Of a stretch of 64,000 nt of DNA, positions 42,860 through 50,698 are shown piece by piece. Source of the stretch: JAEUMG01 sp046349315 (lineage in GTDB: Bacteria > Pseudomonadota > Alphaproteobacteria > Rhizobiales > Aestuariivirgaceae); contig JAXMCQ010000023.1 in assembly GCA_046349315.1 (NCBI GenBank), forward strand, positions 27,997-91,996, read 5' to 3'. The notes under the pieces are model-generated. The model made no database searches and had not been told where the DNA came from. It saw nothing but the letters and a program-made list of their open reading frames with translations. How positions within the stretch are numbered: the first letter of the stretch is position 1; each line of letters begins with the position of its first letter. Both the position numbers and the translations under genes were made by a program.

Positions 42860-43594
42860 ATGATACTGTCTCGCCGTAAATTGCTGTTGACCGGTTGCGC
42901 CGTCTTGATGCCAACCTTGCCCTCGTTTGCGCAGGAAGAGCCGCTTGCCGAGCCCGAATTAACCATTCCGGAGCCCGAGACGGTTTCGCCGGGAGAAGAC
43001 ATTACCAAACAGCAGCCGGAGACGGGCGAAGCGCAGGATGGCGGCTATGACGCAGACAAGCTGCCGCCCGAGGAGTCGGAAGAAGATTTCGTCATCGAAG
43101 CGGTGAATCCCGAGATTATTCCGGAAGAATTCCGCCGCCAGGATGTGCCCTTCGACGAGCCGGTCGAGCCCGGAACCATCATCGTCGATCCGGCCAACCG
43201 CTTTCTTTATCACGTGATCGAACCGGGCCGGGCCACGCGCTACGGCGTCGGCGTCGGCAAGCAGGGCTTTGAATGGTCGGGCAGTGCGAGCATCGGCATG
43301 AAGCGGCGCTGGCCGCGCTGGGTGCCGCCGCATGACATGGTGTCGCGCAACAAGCTCGCCAAGAAATGGGCAAACGGCATGCCGGGCGGTCCGGGCAATC
43401 CCTTGGGGGCCCGCGCCATGTATCTCTTCTCGAACAATGCCGATACGCTCTACCGCATCCATGGAACGATCGAGCCGGAATCGATCGGCAAGGCGGCCTC
43501 GTCGGGCTGCATCCGCATGTTGAACGAGGACATCGTGTTGCTCTATGACAAGGTCGAGGTCGGGACACCGGTGATCGTCAGGCCCGCGGGTTAG
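42860..43594 (+). CDS. L,D-transpeptidase with Tat-like signal
   Basis: A 244-residue YkuD-domain transpeptidase. The N-terminus SRRKLLLTGCAVLMPTLPSF looks like a twin-arginine signal. An acidic, Pro/Glu-rich linker (~25-95) precedes the catalytic domain, with GVGVGKQGFEWSGSASI, YRIHGTIEPESIGK (His201) and SSGCIRMLNED (Cys217), the catalytic dyad. It cross-links peptidoglycan 3-3 or attaches proteins to it in the periplasm. It converges on the PLP decarboxylase gene with a four-base overlap. A broken relative is at 40376-40675. Confidence 0.92.
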   Translation: MILSRRKLLLTGCAVLMPTLPSFAQEEPLAEPELTIPEPETVSPGEDITKQQPETGEAQDGGYDADKLPPEESEEDFVIEAVNPEIIPEEFRRQDVPFDEPVEPGTIIVDPANRFLYHVIEPGRATRYGVGVGKQGFEWSGSASIGMKRRWPRWVPPHDMVSRNKLAKKWANGMPGGPGNPLGARAMYLFSNNADTLYRIHGTIEPESIGKAASSGCIRMLNEDIVLLYDKVEVGTPVIVRPAG

Positions 43595-45012
43595 GCCCCG
43601 GCGTCTATTGCCCGCGCCATCTCCGTGATCACATCGAAGGCCAAGGCCACATCCTCGCGCGTCGTATAGGTCTGGCCGACCTGGAAGCGGATGACACGCT
43701 TGCCGGCAAAATCGGTCGGTGTGAGATAGATGCGCCCGTCATCATTGATCGAGGCGACAAGACGCTCATTCACGGCATCAATGTCGGTGATGCCGGCCGG
43801 CACATAGCGGAACGTGAAAAGCGACAGGATGGGCGGGCTGGTCATCTCGAAATCCGGCTCCCTGCCGAGGCGTTCGGCGAGTTCATTACTCCAGGCAATG
43901 TGATTGCGGATCATGGCACGCAATTGCCCGACGCCATAGGCGCGGATCACAAACCACAATTTGAGCGCGCGGAAGCGGCGGCCAAGCGGCAGTGACCATT
44001 CGCTGAAGTTGACGATGCCGTCGCGACCGTGCGTGCGCAGGAAACTCGGCCGGATGGCGAGCGTCTTCACCAGCGCTTCAGGGTCGCGAATGAAATGCGC
44101 CGAGCAATCAAAATTGGTGAGCAGCCATTTGTGCGGATTGAAGACGAAGCTGTCGGCGAATTCGGCACCTTTCATCAAATGGCGATGCTCAGGACAAATC
44201 ATCGCGCTGCCGGCCCAGGCGGCGTCGACATGCACATAAAGATCGAAGCGCCGGGCAATTGCGCAGATCGCCGCGATGTCGTCGGTTGCGCCGGCGCCAG
44301 TGCCGCCAATGAGCGCAACAATGGCGATCGGCTTGTGACCTGCAGCAATGTCGGCTTTGATCGCCGCTTCGAGTGCATCGGTATCGAGGCTGATCAAGGG
44401 ACCCGAAGCCGGCAGCTTGACGAGATTGTCCTGACCAATGCCGGCGGCCCAGCAGGCCTTGTCGATCGAGGAATGACATTGTTCCGAGACATAGACGCGC
44501 AGGCGCGGTGCACCGCTCAAGCCCTTGCTGTTGCCGGTCCAATCGAGCGCGCGCTCACGCGCAGTGAGGAGGGCGGCGAGCGTCGCGCTCGAGGCCGAGT
44601 CCTGGATGACGCCGGAGAAGCCGTCCGGCAACCCGATCATCTGGCGCAGCCAGTCGATCATCACGGTTTCGAGTTCTGTGGCAGCGGGCGATGTTTGCCA
44701 CAGCATGCATTGCGCGGCGAGCGTCGCGGTCAGATATTCGGCAAGGACAGAGGGCGGGCTCGCATTGGCGGGGAAGTAGGCGAAGAAGCGCGGATGCTGC
44801 CAGTGGGTGATGCCCGGCATGATGGTGCGTTCGAAATCGGCGAAGATCGTCTCGAAGGATTCGGGCAGCTCTGGTGGCGACGTCGCAATCGCACGCGCGA
44901 TGTCGCCGGGATTGGTCTGGGCGCGCACCGGCCGCTTGCGGATTGTAGAGAGATAATCCGCACCCCAGGCGGCGATGCGCGCGCCCCAGTCCTTTAGATC
45001 ATTGATCTCCAT
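43591..45012 (-). CDS. PLP-dependent group II amino acid decarboxylase
   Basis: A 473-residue decarboxylase of the aromatic-L-amino-acid/glutamate family. Marks are ITHWQHPRFFAYFPANASPP, VIQDSASSATLAALLTARER, HVDAAWAGSAMICPEHRHL (PLP Asp and Ala) and NPHKWLLTNFDCS with the Schiff-base Lys. The start at 45012 (MEINDLKDWG) overlaps the end of cysNC by 14 bases, so it is translationally coupled to sulfate activation. Group II enzymes act on tyrosine, DOPA, tryptophan, and in some lineages cysteine sulfinate or cysteate. The sulfur context makes the last worth considering, but specificity cannot be read. Confidence 0.9.
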   Translation of the reverse strand: MEINDLKDWGARIAAWGADYLSTIRKRPVRAQTNPGDIARAIATSPPELPESFETIFADFERTIMPGITHWQHPRFFAYFPANASPPSVLAEYLTATLAAQCMLWQTSPAATELETVMIDWLRQMIGLPDGFSGVIQDSASSATLAALLTARERALDWTGNSKGLSGAPRLRVYVSEQCHSSIDKACWAAGIGQDNLVKLPASGPLISLDTDALEAAIKADIAAGHKPIAIVALIGGTGAGATDDIAAICAIARRFDLYVHVDAAWAGSAMICPEHRHLMKGAEFADSFVFNPHKWLLTNFDCSAHFIRDPEALVKTLAIRPSFLRTHGRDGIVNFSEWSLPLGRRFRALKLWFVIRAYGVGQLRAMIRNHIAWSNELAERLGREPDFEMTSPPILSLFTFRYVPAGITDIDAVNERLVASINDDGRIYLTPTDFAGKRVIRFQVGQTYTTREDVALAFDVITEMARAIDAGA

Positions 45013-46921
45013 TGCGCTCGGGCTCGAGACGGCCGTTGCGATCGAGATAGTCGACGATCTGCTCGGCAGCCTCGCTTGGCTGCCGGACAGTGGTATCGAC
45101 CTGAAGCTCCGGATTTTCCGGCCGCTCATAGGCCGAGTCGATGCCGGTGAAGTTCTTGATCTCGCCGCGCCGCGCCTTGGCATAGAGGCCCTTCACATCG
45201 CGCTTCTCGGCTTCGGCTAAAGGCGTATCGACGAAGATCTCGACGAACTCGCCGGGCTCGACCATTTCACGCGCCATCAGCCGTTCGGAGCGGAAGGGCG
45301 AAATGAAGGAGACGAGCACGATCAAGCCGGCATCGGCCATCAGCTTGGCCACTTCGGCGACGCGCCTGATATTCTCGACGCGGTCGGCATCGGTGAAGCC
45401 CAAATCCTTGTTGAGCCCGTGACGGATATTGTCGCCGTCGAGGAGATAGGTGATGTGGCCCTGCGCATGCAGCTTCTTCTCGACGAGATTGGCGATCGTC
45501 GACTTGCCGGCGCCGGAAAGGCCGGTGAACCACAGGACTGTCGGGCGCTGGCCGGCCTTGCGGCCGCGCGCCGTCTTGGTGACGTCGAGCGCCTGCCAAT
45601 GCACGTTGGATGCACGGCGCAAAGCAAAATTGACGAGCCCCATGCCGACCGTGTTGTTGGTGAAGCGGTCGATGATGATGAAGCCGCCCAGGTCGCGGTT
45701 CTCATCATAGGGCGAGAAAGCGACGGGCGCGCCGAGATCGAGGTTGCAGACGCCGATCTCGTTCAGCGTCAAGGTCTTGGCCGCCACATGTTCCAGCGTG
45801 TTGACATTGACCTTGTATTTGGGGCTCTCAAGCGCGCCATTGACGGTGCGTGTACCTATTTTGATGAGATAGGGTCGGCCGGGAAGCATCGGCTCATCGC
45901 CCATCCACAAGATGCGCGCCTCGAACTGGTCGGCGGCGCTCACTGGATCATTGGCGGCACAGAGAACGTCACCACGGCTGATGTCGACCTCATCATCAAG
46001 CGTCACGGTTACCGACTGGCCAACCACGGCATTGTTGAGATCGCCATCGAAAGTAACAATGCGCGCGACGCGGCTGGTGCGGCCCGAGGGAATAACCTTT
46101 ACCGCATCGCCCTTGCGGATGGTGCCGGCGGCGATGGTGCCGCAGAAGCCACGGAAGCTCTGGTCGGGGCGATTGACCCACTGCACCGGCAGGCGGAATG
46201 GCTTGGTGTCGTTCGTCTCGCCGACCGGCACGGTTTCGAGATGCGCCATCAAGGTCGGCCCGTGATACCACTGCATCGCGGCAGACTTGAGGATCACATT
46301 GTCGCCGACGAGCGCCGAAACCGGAATTACCTTGATGTCGGTGAGGCCAAGGCTTTGCGCAAAAGCGCGATAGTCCGCCTCGATCTCTTCGAAGGTTTCG
46401 CGCGAATAGCCGATGAGATCCATCTTGTTGACGGCAACGACGATGTTGCGAATGCCGAGCAGCGAAACGATATAAGTATGGCGGCGCGTCTGCGTGAGCA
46501 CGCCCTTGCGCGCATCGATCAATATAACCGCGAGATCGGCAGTCGAGGCGCCGGTCGCCATGTTGCGGGTGTATTGCTCATGGCCGGGCGTGTCGGCGAC
46601 GATGAACTTGCGCTTGTCCGTCGTAAAGGCGCGATAGGCGACGTCAATTGTGATGCCCTGTTCGCGCTCGGCGGCAAGGCCGTCGACGAGAAGTGCGAAA
46701 TCGAGCGCGCCGCCCTGCGTTCCGACCTTTTTCGAATCGGCTTCAAGTGCCGAAAGCTGGTCCTCGAACAGCATCTTGGCTTCATAGAGAAGCCTTCCGA
46801 TCAAGGTCGACTTTCCGTCATCGACGCTGCCGCAGGTGATGAAGCGCAGGAGATCCTTGTTCTCCTGGGCGCGGAGATAGGCAGCGACGTCGCCGCCGGT
46901 GAATTCGATGAAGCGGGTCAT
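44999..46921 (-). CDS. cysNC: Bifunctional sulfate adenylyltransferase subunit 1 / APS kinase
   Basis: A 640-residue fusion. The CysN GTPase part (~1-435) shows GSVDDGKSTLIGRLL (P-loop), DTPGHEQYTRNMATGAS (switch II) and NKMDLIGY. The C-terminal APS kinase part (~455-640) shows GLSGAGKSTIANLVEKK, LLDGDNIRHGLNKDLGF and FISPFRSERLMAREMV. With CysD it makes APS from sulfate and ATP, then PAPS. Fused CysNC is usual in rhizobia. Its start overlaps the cysD stop by one base. Confidence 0.97.
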   Translation of the reverse strand: MTRFIEFTGGDVAAYLRAQENKDLLRFITCGSVDDGKSTLIGRLLYEAKMLFEDQLSALEADSKKVGTQGGALDFALLVDGLAAEREQGITIDVAYRAFTTDKRKFIVADTPGHEQYTRNMATGASTADLAVILIDARKGVLTQTRRHTYIVSLLGIRNIVVAVNKMDLIGYSRETFEEIEADYRAFAQSLGLTDIKVIPVSALVGDNVILKSAAMQWYHGPTLMAHLETVPVGETNDTKPFRLPVQWVNRPDQSFRGFCGTIAAGTIRKGDAVKVIPSGRTSRVARIVTFDGDLNNAVVGQSVTVTLDDEVDISRGDVLCAANDPVSAADQFEARILWMGDEPMLPGRPYLIKIGTRTVNGALESPKYKVNVNTLEHVAAKTLTLNEIGVCNLDLGAPVAFSPYDENRDLGGFIIIDRFTNNTVGMGLVNFALRRASNVHWQALDVTKTARGRKAGQRPTVLWFTGLSGAGKSTIANLVEKKLHAQGHITYLLDGDNIRHGLNKDLGFTDADRVENIRRVAEVAKLMADAGLIVLVSFISPFRSERLMAREMVEPGEFVEIFVDTPLAEAEKRDVKGLYAKARRGEIKNFTGIDSAYERPENPELQVDTTVRQPSEAAEQIVDYLDRNGRLEPERNGDQ

Positions 46922-48072
46922 CAGAAATATCCTTCCTGCTTCTTCTTCTCCATGGAGGCGGCCTGGTCCTTGTCGATGACGCGGCCCTGGCGTTCGGAGG
47001 ATGTGGCGACCAGCATCTCCTCGACAATGTCAAGAAGGCTCGTTGCATTGGATTCGATCGCACCGGTCAAGGGATAGCAGCCCAGCGTGCGGAAGCGGAT
47101 CATCTTCATCTCAGGCTTCTCGCCGGGATTGAGCCGCATGCGGTCGTCATCGACCATGATCATCTGGCCGTCGCGCATCACCACCGGGCGGCGGGCGGCG
47201 AAATAGAGTGGCACGATCGGGATGTTCTCAAGATAAATATATTGCCAGATGTCGAGCTCAGTCCAGTTCGACAAGGGGAAGACGCGGATCGATTCGCCCT
47301 TGTTCTTCCTCGCATTGTAGAGATTCCACAATTCCGGGCGCTGGTTCTTGGGATCCCAGCGATGGCGCGAATCGCGGAACGAGAAGATGCGCTCCTTGGC
47401 GCGGGATTTCTCTTCATCGCGACGCGCGCCGCCGAAGGCCGCATCGAAACCATACTTGTCGAGCGCCTGCTTCAAGGCATCGGTCTTCATGATCTGGGTG
47501 TGCAATGCCGAGCCGTGGTCGAAAGGATTGACGCCTTTCGCGAGACCCTCGGGATTGGAATAGACGATGAGGTCGAGGCCGTATTTCTTCGCGGTCTCGT
47601 CGCGCAATTGATACATGTCGCGGAACTTCCAGGTCGTATCGACATGCATCAACGGGAAGGGGGGCTTTGCCGGGAAGAAAGCCTTCATGGCGAGATGCAG
47701 CATCACCGCCGAATCCTTGCCGATCGAATAGAGCATCACCGGCTTTTCGCATTCGGCGGCGACTTCGCGGATGATGTGGATCGATTCAGCCTCGAGCTTG
47801 GCAAGATGGGTCAGATGCGCGGCGCGGGGAGCTGCCGCGGGCCTGCTTTCGGGTTGGGCCGGGGCGGGCGCCGGCTTCACGTCGGTTGCGTTGCTGCGCA
47901 TCCAGGCGCGCACCTTGTCCATGGTGCGGGCTGAGGGCGAGCGGCCTTTGCGCAGATCGAAGACGAAGGAAGGATCGCCCAGCGCTTGCTTGCCGAACGT
48001 GGTGGGGTCGATATCGGAGTCCGCAAGGAAGCCCTCGATGTCGGTGAGGAATGTCTGTGCAATGGTGTCCAT
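46921..48072 (-). CDS. cysD: Sulfate adenylyltransferase subunit 2 with N-terminal HTH-like extension
   Basis: A 383-residue protein, about 80 longer than usual CysD. The standard enzyme occupies ~85-383 (HLAKLEAESIHIIREVAAE, YSIGKDSAVMLHLA PP-loop, FGGARRDEEKSRAKERIFSF, FRTLGCYPLTGAIESNA, ERQGRVIDKDQAASMEKKK). Residues 1-60 look like a small helix-turn-helix module (FLADSDIDPTTFGKQAL, GDPSFVFDLRKGRSPSARTM, DKVRAWM), of a kind found as short stand-alone proteins in Hyphomicrobiales. A Pro/Ala-rich linker (KPAPAPAQPESRPAAAPRAA) joins them. All is in one frame with no break. If translation began internally the extension would be lost, but the domain-like sequence and linker argue that it is made. 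Confidence 0.93.
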   Translation of the reverse strand: MDTIAQTFLTDIEGFLADSDIDPTTFGKQALGDPSFVFDLRKGRSPSARTMDKVRAWMRSNATDVKPAPAPAQPESRPAAAPRAAHLTHLAKLEAESIHIIREVAAECEKPVMLYSIGKDSAVMLHLAMKAFFPAKPPFPLMHVDTTWKFRDMYQLRDETAKKYGLDLIVYSNPEGLAKGVNPFDHGSALHTQIMKTDALKQALDKYGFDAAFGGARRDEEKSRAKERIFSFRDSRHRWDPKNQRPELWNLYNARKNKGESIRVFPLSNWTELDIWQYIYLENIPIVPLYFAARRPVVMRDGQMIMVDDDRMRLNPGEKPEMKMIRFRTLGCYPLTGAIESNATSLLDIVEEMLVATSSERQGRVIDKDQAASMEKKKQEGYF

Positions 48073-48218
48073 GAGCGGCCATTAATGCCCTGAGAAGGCA
48101 TTGTCCAGAGGGAATATCCTATTATGCCCCATAAATCGACCGCAAAAAAGGCAAAATCCTATCAGGGACGCTGCCAAACCGAAATTGCGATTGAGATAGC
48201 GGCCTTCTGGGAGTAATT

Positions 48219-48239
48219 CTGTTTCACCAGAGGAAACAG
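48219..48239. promoter_or_regulatory. Inverted repeat overlapping the regulator's ribosome site
   Basis: CTGTTTC and GAAACAG are perfect 7-base inverted repeats with a 7-base spacer. They end three bases before the GTG start of the XRE/cupin regulator and include its purine-rich ribosome site. An autoregulatory operator is the simplest reading. Confidence 0.5.
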
Positions 48240-48241
48240 GT

Positions 48242-48898
48242 GTGGAAACGACAGACCGCAAACGGAAGGCCCCAGATCCGGCCGTCATGCATTACCAGGA
48301 GCCGCATGCGGCCCAGACCGCGCAGGGCAAGTTGCTTGAGGAGGCGATCGGCCGGCAGGTCAAGCAGTATCGCGAGAAGCTTGGGCTCACCATTGCCGAG
48401 CTCGCCAAGGCGGCCGACATGTCGGCGGGCATGCTGTCCAAGGTCGAGAATGGCGCCACGTCACCATCGCTTTCGACGCTCCAAGCCTTGTCGCGCGCGC
48501 TCCATGTGCCGGTGACGGCGCTCTTCCGTTCCTATGAGGAAATCCGCGACGCGACCTTCGTCAAGGCGGGGCAGGGACTCACCATCGAACGGCGTGGTAC
48601 ACGGGCCGGCCATCAATATCAGTTGCTCGGCCACAGCCCGCATGGGCCGGTGATGGTCGAGCCCTATATCGTCCTTCTTACCGCCGAATCCGACGTCTTC
48701 CCGATCTTCCAGCATGCCGGCCTCGAATTCATCCACATCCTCGAAGGCGAAGTGGTCTATCGCCACGGCGACAAGACCTATGCGATGGCGCCGGGGGATT
48801 CGCTCTTCTTCGATGCGGAAGCACCGCACGGGCCGGAAGAATTACGCAAATTGCCGATCCGTTTCATCTGCGTGATCAGCTATCGCCGCGAGGAGTAG
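48242..48898 (+). CDS. XRE-family regulator with C-terminal cupin
   Basis: A 218-residue regulator. After a basic tail, an HTH_3/XRE domain (~35-95) reads GLTIAELAKAADMSAGMLSK then VENGATSPSLSTLQALSRAL. A cupin_2 domain (~110-215) includes HAGLEFIHILEGEVVYRHGD and MAPGDSLFFDAEAPHGPE, a small-molecule or metal sensor. The start is GTG. Such XRE/cupin proteins often control nearby amine or amino-acid genes, so it is the best candidate regulator of the methylamine cluster that starts 2.5 kb downstream. It is divergent from cysD. Confidence 0.88.
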   Translation: METTDRKRKAPDPAVMHYQEPHAAQTAQGKLLEEAIGRQVKQYREKLGLTIAELAKAADMSAGMLSKVENGATSPSLSTLQALSRALHVPVTALFRSYEEIRDATFVKAGQGLTIERRGTRAGHQYQLLGHSPHGPVMVEPYIVLLTAESDVFPIFQHAGLEFIHILEGEVVYRHGDKTYAMAPGDSLFFDAEAPHGPEELRKLPIRFICVISYRREE

Positions 48899-48906
48899 CG
48901 CCTGGC

Positions 48907-49425
48907 ATGGCGGTGATCGGCGTCATGCACGGCGATATCACGTGCATCCAAGTCGATGCGATCGTCAATGCCGCGAATAGCTCATTGCTCGGCGGCGGCG
49001 GGGTCGACGGTGCCATTCATCGTGCGGCGGGGCCGAAGCTTTTGGAAGAGTGCCGCACACTCGGTGGTTGTGCGACCGGCGATGCCAAGATCACGCGCGG
49101 CTATAATCTAATAGCGAAGCATGTGATCCACACGGTCGGCCCGGTCTGGCAGGGCGGCGTAGCCGGCGAAGCGGCGCTGCTTGCCGCGTGCTATCGCAGA
49201 TCGCTCGAACTTGCACAGGGCCATGCGCTCGCATCGATCGCTTTTCCGGCAATCTCGACCGGCGTCTATGGCTATCCGCGCGACGCCGCTGCGCGCATCG
49301 CCGTCGATACCGTCAGCGACACGCTCACGCAAACTTCATCGATCGAGCGTGTGCTCTTCTGCTGCTTCGACCGGCAGACGCATGATCTATATGTCGCAAT
49401 TCTTGAGGAACTTTCGAATGACTGA
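48907..49425 (+). CDS. Macro-domain protein (O-acetyl-ADP-ribose deacetylase-like)
   Basis: A 172-residue macro domain. ADP-ribose-binding motifs are GDITCIQVDAIVNAANSSLL, GGGGVDGAIHRAAG and FPAISTGVYGYPRDAAA; GDAKITRGYNL and VIHTVGPVW also fit the YmdB/MacroD class. These enzymes hydrolyse O-acetyl-ADP-ribose or remove ADP-ribose from proteins. It starts eight bases after the XRE/cupin gene and overlaps the DUF1989 gene by eight bases, so all three are probably co-transcribed. Why a macro domain sits here is unclear. Confidence 0.9.
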   Translation: MAVIGVMHGDITCIQVDAIVNAANSSLLGGGGVDGAIHRAAGPKLLEECRTLGGCATGDAKITRGYNLIAKHVIHTVGPVWQGGVAGEAALLAACYRRSLELAQGHALASIAFPAISTGVYGYPRDAAARIAVDTVSDTLTQTSSIERVLFCCFDRQTHDLYVAILEELSND

Positions 49426-50020
49426 AATTGTGGTGCCGGCACGCGAAGGCCGCGCGGAGAGAGTGGCGCGCGGCCAGAAGATCAGGATCTCGACGCCGAA
49501 GGGCGCGCAGGCTGCCGATTTCTTCGCCTATAATGCGGAGAGCCTGAGCGAATGGCTCTCGGCCAATCACACCTGGGTCACGACCTTCTGCGTGAAACCG
49601 CGCGAAGGCGATGTCTTCATCTCGCGCTTCCGCCGGCCGATGCTGAAATTCGTTGAGGATGGCGCCAATGGCGTCCATGACATGATGATCGCGGCTTGCG
49701 ACCAGTTTCGCTACGAGCATTTCGGCTTCAAGGGACCGCATGCGAGCTGTTCGGAGAATCTTTGCGTCGCAATGCGCCGGCTGGGCCACCAGGTCGATGT
49801 CATTCCGCAGCCCGTCAATTTCTTCACCAATACGCATGTCGAGGCCGACGGCCGCTTCGTTTCACCGCCCAATCCGGTAGCGCCCGGCGCCTTCGTCGAG
49901 CTTGAAGCATTGATGGATCTGATCTGTGTCGTTTCGGCCTGCCCCTTCGATCTCAAAGTCGACGGCTGGACGATCAATGCCGATCAAGGCCCGAGCGGAC
50001 TATACGTCAGTATTGCCTGA
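49418..50020 (+). CDS. DUF1989 (urea carboxylase-associated) family protein
   Basis: A 200-residue DUF1989 protein. Typical stretches are GQKIRISTPKGAQAADFFAY, SANHTWVTTFCVKPREGDVF, CDQFRYEHFGF, HASCSENLCVAMRRLG and INFFT-type NFFTNTHVEADGRF, then CVVSACPFDL. Family members accompany urea amidolyase and other nitrogen-release genes; conserved Cys and His suggest metal binding. The ATG lies eight bases inside the macro-domain gene. The reaction is not known to me. It fits the nitrogen-scavenging theme of the neighbourhood. Confidence 0.85.
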   Translation: MTEIVVPAREGRAERVARGQKIRISTPKGAQAADFFAYNAESLSEWLSANHTWVTTFCVKPREGDVFISRFRRPMLKFVEDGANGVHDMMIAACDQFRYEHFGFKGPHASCSENLCVAMRRLGHQVDVIPQPVNFFTNTHVEADGRFVSPPNPVAPGAFVELEALMDLICVVSACPFDLKVDGWTINADQGPSGLYVSIA

Positions 50021-50023
50021 TCC

Positions 50024-50641
50024 ATGACGAATGCGCTGCGCCCATTTCTGATTTGGCTCGGCTTCGCTGGTGCGGTGTTGTTCGGCGCGGCTTTCATGAT
50101 GTCCCTGCTTGATCCGCATTTTGTAGGGCAGACTGCGAAAACCGCGATCCGCTATCATGTCGAAGCTAAGATCGATCAAAAGATCGACGCGCTCGACTCG
50201 AAGTTCCTTGGCGGGAAGGCGAAGGAGATCATTGCCGGCTATGGCGTCACGTTGAAAGCCCTGCGCGCATCCATGGCAGGTGGCGAGATCAGTAAGCTGC
50301 TCGCATCGATGGGCGATCTCTCATGCGATTGTCGTAAGCTCATCGACGCAGCCATCACGACATTCTCACTCAGCGAGATTGCCAGCCTTGAAGCCGCGCA
50401 GGAAAAGCTCACTGGTCTGGTCCGCGCGAAATACATGGAGACGGCGGCCGGTGTTCACATGCTCGCCGGTCGTGTGGTAATGCTGCCAGGCGGTCTCGGC
50501 TTCGGCGATGAAGGCAGCCCGGTGTTCCTCGCGTTCGAGATATTCCGCGATTGCCTCGCGCATCAGGAAGTGGGACGAACGTTTGCGGGCCTGGGCCAGG
50601 CTCGCAAGCCGGGCCTGATCGGTCTCGTCGAGCTTAATTGA
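50024..50641 (+). CDS. Hypothetical membrane-anchored protein, 3' part probably scrambled
   Basis: Function not recognised. The first ~140 codons look genuine: a single N-terminal helix (FLIWLGFAGAVLFGAAFMMS) and a periplasmic, helical region (HVEAKIDQKIDALDSKFLGG, CDCRKLIDAAITTF). From about 50445 onward the frame is merely the antisense of a ribbon-helix-helix gene on the other strand, so the original C-terminus seems to have been replaced through a rearrangement. It starts three bases after DUF1989. Treat the last ~65 residues as doubtful. Confidence 0.5.
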   Translation: MTNALRPFLIWLGFAGAVLFGAAFMMSLLDPHFVGQTAKTAIRYHVEAKIDQKIDALDSKFLGGKAKEIIAGYGVTLKALRASMAGGEISKLLASMGDLSCDCRKLIDAAITTFSLSEIASLEAAQEKLTGLVRAKYMETAAGVHMLAGRVVMLPGGLGFGDEGSPVFLAFEIFRDCLAHQEVGRTFAGLGQARKPGLIGLVELN

Positions 50642-50659
50642 AACGGCTTTGGTGGCCAT
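50366..50659 (-). CDS. CopG-like ribbon-helix-helix antitoxin, 3'-altered, toxin absent
   Basis: The first ~70 residues are a ribbon-helix-helix DNA-binding protein: AVSIKLDETDQARLASLAQA, KRSSHFLMREAIAEYLEREE and AETAWQHYHTTGEHV, as in ParD/CopG antitoxins. After Gly72 (about 50444) the sequence changes to RRLHVFRADQTSELFL, which is antisense to the hypothetical membrane gene and does not match the usual antitoxin tail. No ParE/RelE toxin follows. An operator-like palindrome lies upstream. It reads as an orphan, truncated antitoxin left by a rearrangement; it could still bind DNA. Confidence 0.7.
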   Translation of the reverse strand: MATKAVSIKLDETDQARLASLAQARKRSSHFLMREAIAEYLEREEHRAAFIAEAETAWQHYHTTGEHVNTGRRLHVFRADQTSELFLRGFKAGNLAE

Positions 50660-50679
50660 GAGATGTTCCGATAGCGTGA

Positions 50680-50698
50680 GGTATTACCTATACATACC
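50680..50698. promoter_or_regulatory. Palindromic operator upstream of the antitoxin gene
   Basis: GGTATTACCTATACATACC is an inverted repeat (GGTAT / ATACC) 20 bases before the antitoxin start. Ribbon-helix-helix antitoxins usually repress their own promoters through such sites. Confidence 0.45.

Noticed and set aside
45419..47077. A 552-codon plus-strand open frame across cysNC and cysD
   Set aside because: It is antisense to two well-conserved enzymes and shows no domain.
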